DNA from: Cristatella mucedo
Lineage: Eukaryota; Bryozoa; Phylactolaemata; Cristatellidae
Assembly: GCA_009760855.2 (NCBI GenBank)
Contig: WPIO01000108.1
Coordinates: forward strand, 322,001-386,000
DNA: 64,000 bases
Direction: 5' to 3'
The notes beneath the pieces are model-generated. The model ran no database searches. It was not told the DNA's origin and worked only from the letters and a program-made list of their open reading frames with translations. Positions 62,897 through 64,000 of this stretch are shown here, in pieces; position 1 is the first letter of the stretch; the number at the start of each line of letters is the position of its first letter. A program made the translations under genes and the position numbers.

Positions 62897-63627
62897 TGAT
62901 TAACGGAAAGTTGTATCAACGAAAAAATAGACCATATGAAGGAAGTGTTCAAGAAGCAGTTGATTTAGAAAACTTGCTTACCAACTTGGAAAACTTAAAT
63001 GTTGCAACCATACATAACAATGGTGAAGAGATTGCTAGAATAGAAGCTGAAATTGTTGCTAGAGATCAAATATAGCATAAACTAAATGAACGTGCTTTAG
63101 AATACTCTAAAAATGATTTAGGTGAAACTGATCTTAATAAACTTAAAAGAATGAGACCTAAACTTGCAATGCAAATGGAAAGTAATACACTAATTGAAAA
63201 GGCCGCAGCAGCTAAAACAACACAGGATGTCTCTTTGGTTTTGAAAAAAACAATTAGTGATATTGCTTCTGGAAAATCTAAAAAGGCGATTAATAGAGTA
63301 AATCAAGCAAAGACTCGTGCGGCTAATCCAGAAATAAAAGAAATTCTTGATGATGTTCAAAAAACGGTGGCGGAGAGTTTTAACATTAATCCGTCTACTG
63401 GTACTCCAAAGATTGATAAAGGAAGTATAAAAGAAATACCTACTAGTACACCGAAGAAGAGAGGAAGGAAAAGAAAAGTAGATTTACCAATTGATGAATC
63501 TGTTGTAGAACCTACCTCATCCGATTTTGCAACTGCTATTGAGCCTACAATCATATTTCAAGAAAGCCCATCAACTATTAGGGCCAAATTAATCGAACTT
63601 ACTAAAAAATGTCTGTCGGAAAAATAA
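62897..63627 (+). CDS. Unknown basic protein of the element (fossil, not whole)
   Basis: Begins MINGKLYQRKNRPYEGSVQE, then a helical, Lys-rich stretch with KKAINRVNQAKTRA and a probable nuclear localisation cluster KKRGRKRKVDLP. No family recognised. Its position after the ATPase suggests a minor virion or DNA-associated protein; this is inference. It overlaps the next gene by 19 nt. Confidence 0.5.
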
Positions 63628-63986
63628 AAGCTGCTATGAGAGAAGATATAAACGGAATTACAGAAGATAATGCTGGAGAGATAATTCAGAAGATCTTTAT
63701 AGAGTTGACTAGAAAAGACAAAAGGTCTAAAAAAGAACAAATTATTGTAGATTATATATCCGGCTTGCAAGGATCAAGAATAGGAGAAGGACTAAAAATG
63801 CTTCCAGTGTTTGTTAAGAGCGATGAAGAAGTATTTAAGAAGATTGATTTATGGTTGAGAGAGCTTGCTGCTGGAAATAAAGGAGTTGTAAATTCAATAA
63901 GTGCTGCTGTAGATTATTTAGCCAGATCTAGAAAAGTACCAAAGTCTTACGTTGCAAAAATAAATAATCTATTGTTTAATATATAG
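63609..63986 (+). CDS. Unknown small helical protein of the element (fossil, looks whole)
   Basis: 125 codons starting MSVGKIKAAMREDINGITED. Amphipathic helices, no Cys motifs and no signal peptide. Its start overlaps the end of the preceding gene. A further ATG follows at 63991 (MSD...) and is cut by the window edge. No family recognised. Confidence 0.55.
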   Translation: MSVGKIKAAMREDINGITEDNAGEIIQKIFIELTRKDKRSKKEQIIVDYISGLQGSRIGEGLKMLPVFVKSDEEVFKKIDLWLRELAAGNKGVVNSISAAVDYLARSRKVPKSYVAKINNLLFNI

Positions 63987-63990
63987 GAAA

Positions 63991-64000
63991 ATGAGCGATC
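63991..64000 (+). CDS. Start of a further element gene, cut by window edge
   Basis: ATGAGCGATC begins 4 nt after the preceding stop in the same tight layout. Nothing more can be said. Confidence 0.3.

Larger units (their letters stand above)
59341..64000. mobile_element. Polinton/adintovirus-like element, left part, fossil
   Basis: Double-stranded DNA virus-like element of the Polinton (Maverick)/adintovirus type. Visible parts: terminal palindrome, HNH-AP2 endonuclease-like gene, PX/PLA2-like virion protein, an unknown protein, adenain-type protease with zinc ribbon, A32-type packaging ATPase and further small genes. Capsid, polymerase and integrase genes, expected for the family, would lie beyond 64000. 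Genes are intronless, closely packed on both strands and AT-rich, unlike the flanking DNA. About three genes in the visible part do not look whole, the others do. The insertion postdates the unit duplication, so it is fairly young. The uninterrupted host site is at 30646/30647. Confidence 0.8.

Overview
The window looks like intron-rich DNA from an invertebrate animal. Split genes with consistent splice signals and phases encode secreted proteins with animal extracellular domains. Between and inside the genes lie decayed CR1/L2-type LINEs, several tRNA-derived SINEs and, at the right edge, a Polinton/adintovirus-like element. I cannot name the species; a sponge, cnidarian or similar marine invertebrate would fit.

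Main theme: a tandem array of one small gene family on the + strand, here called copies A to E. The full gene has six coding exons: a signal-peptide exon (ends in phase 1), a PAN/apple-like Cys-rich exon (phase 1-1), a 51-nt linker exon (1-1) and three exons that together make one F5/8 type C (discoidin) domain (1-0, 0-0, 0-stop). Copies B (11251-21141), C (31146-39434) and D (48857-53784) can be modelled completely; coding lengths sum to 822, 825 and 825 nt, giving proteins of 273-274 residues. Copy A (1-1979) is cut by the left edge. Copy E (57781-58860) is a truncated relic. Stray pseudo-exons at 7410, 44654 and 47416 show the array once held more members.

Duplication history: 7.7-26 kb and 26.5-44.6 kb are close tandem copies of about 18-20 kb (units B and C). 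Copies A and D form a second related pair, sharing a short intron 5 and lacking a SINE that B and C carry. Young LINE insertions at 13598 and 19134 are in B only; C keeps the empty sites. Unit junctions are visible at about 26510, 29985, 30164 and 58883. A 34-bp minisatellite (45328-46170) and unique sequence (48300-49150) separate C from D, and D has a different signal-peptide exon.

From 59341 to the right edge an AT-rich, compact, intronless virus-like element interrupts the duplicated host sequence, whose uninterrupted form is at 30646/30647. It starts with a 181-bp imperfect palindrome and carries an HNH-AP2 endonuclease-like gene, a PX/PLA2-like virion protein, an adenain-type protease with a zinc ribbon, an A32-type packaging ATPase and unknown genes. 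It is treated as a fossil; several genes look whole and about three do not. Its other end lies outside the window.

The remaining sequence is intron and intergenic DNA made of decayed repeats. I found no rRNA, no convincing functional tRNA gene and no CRISPR array.
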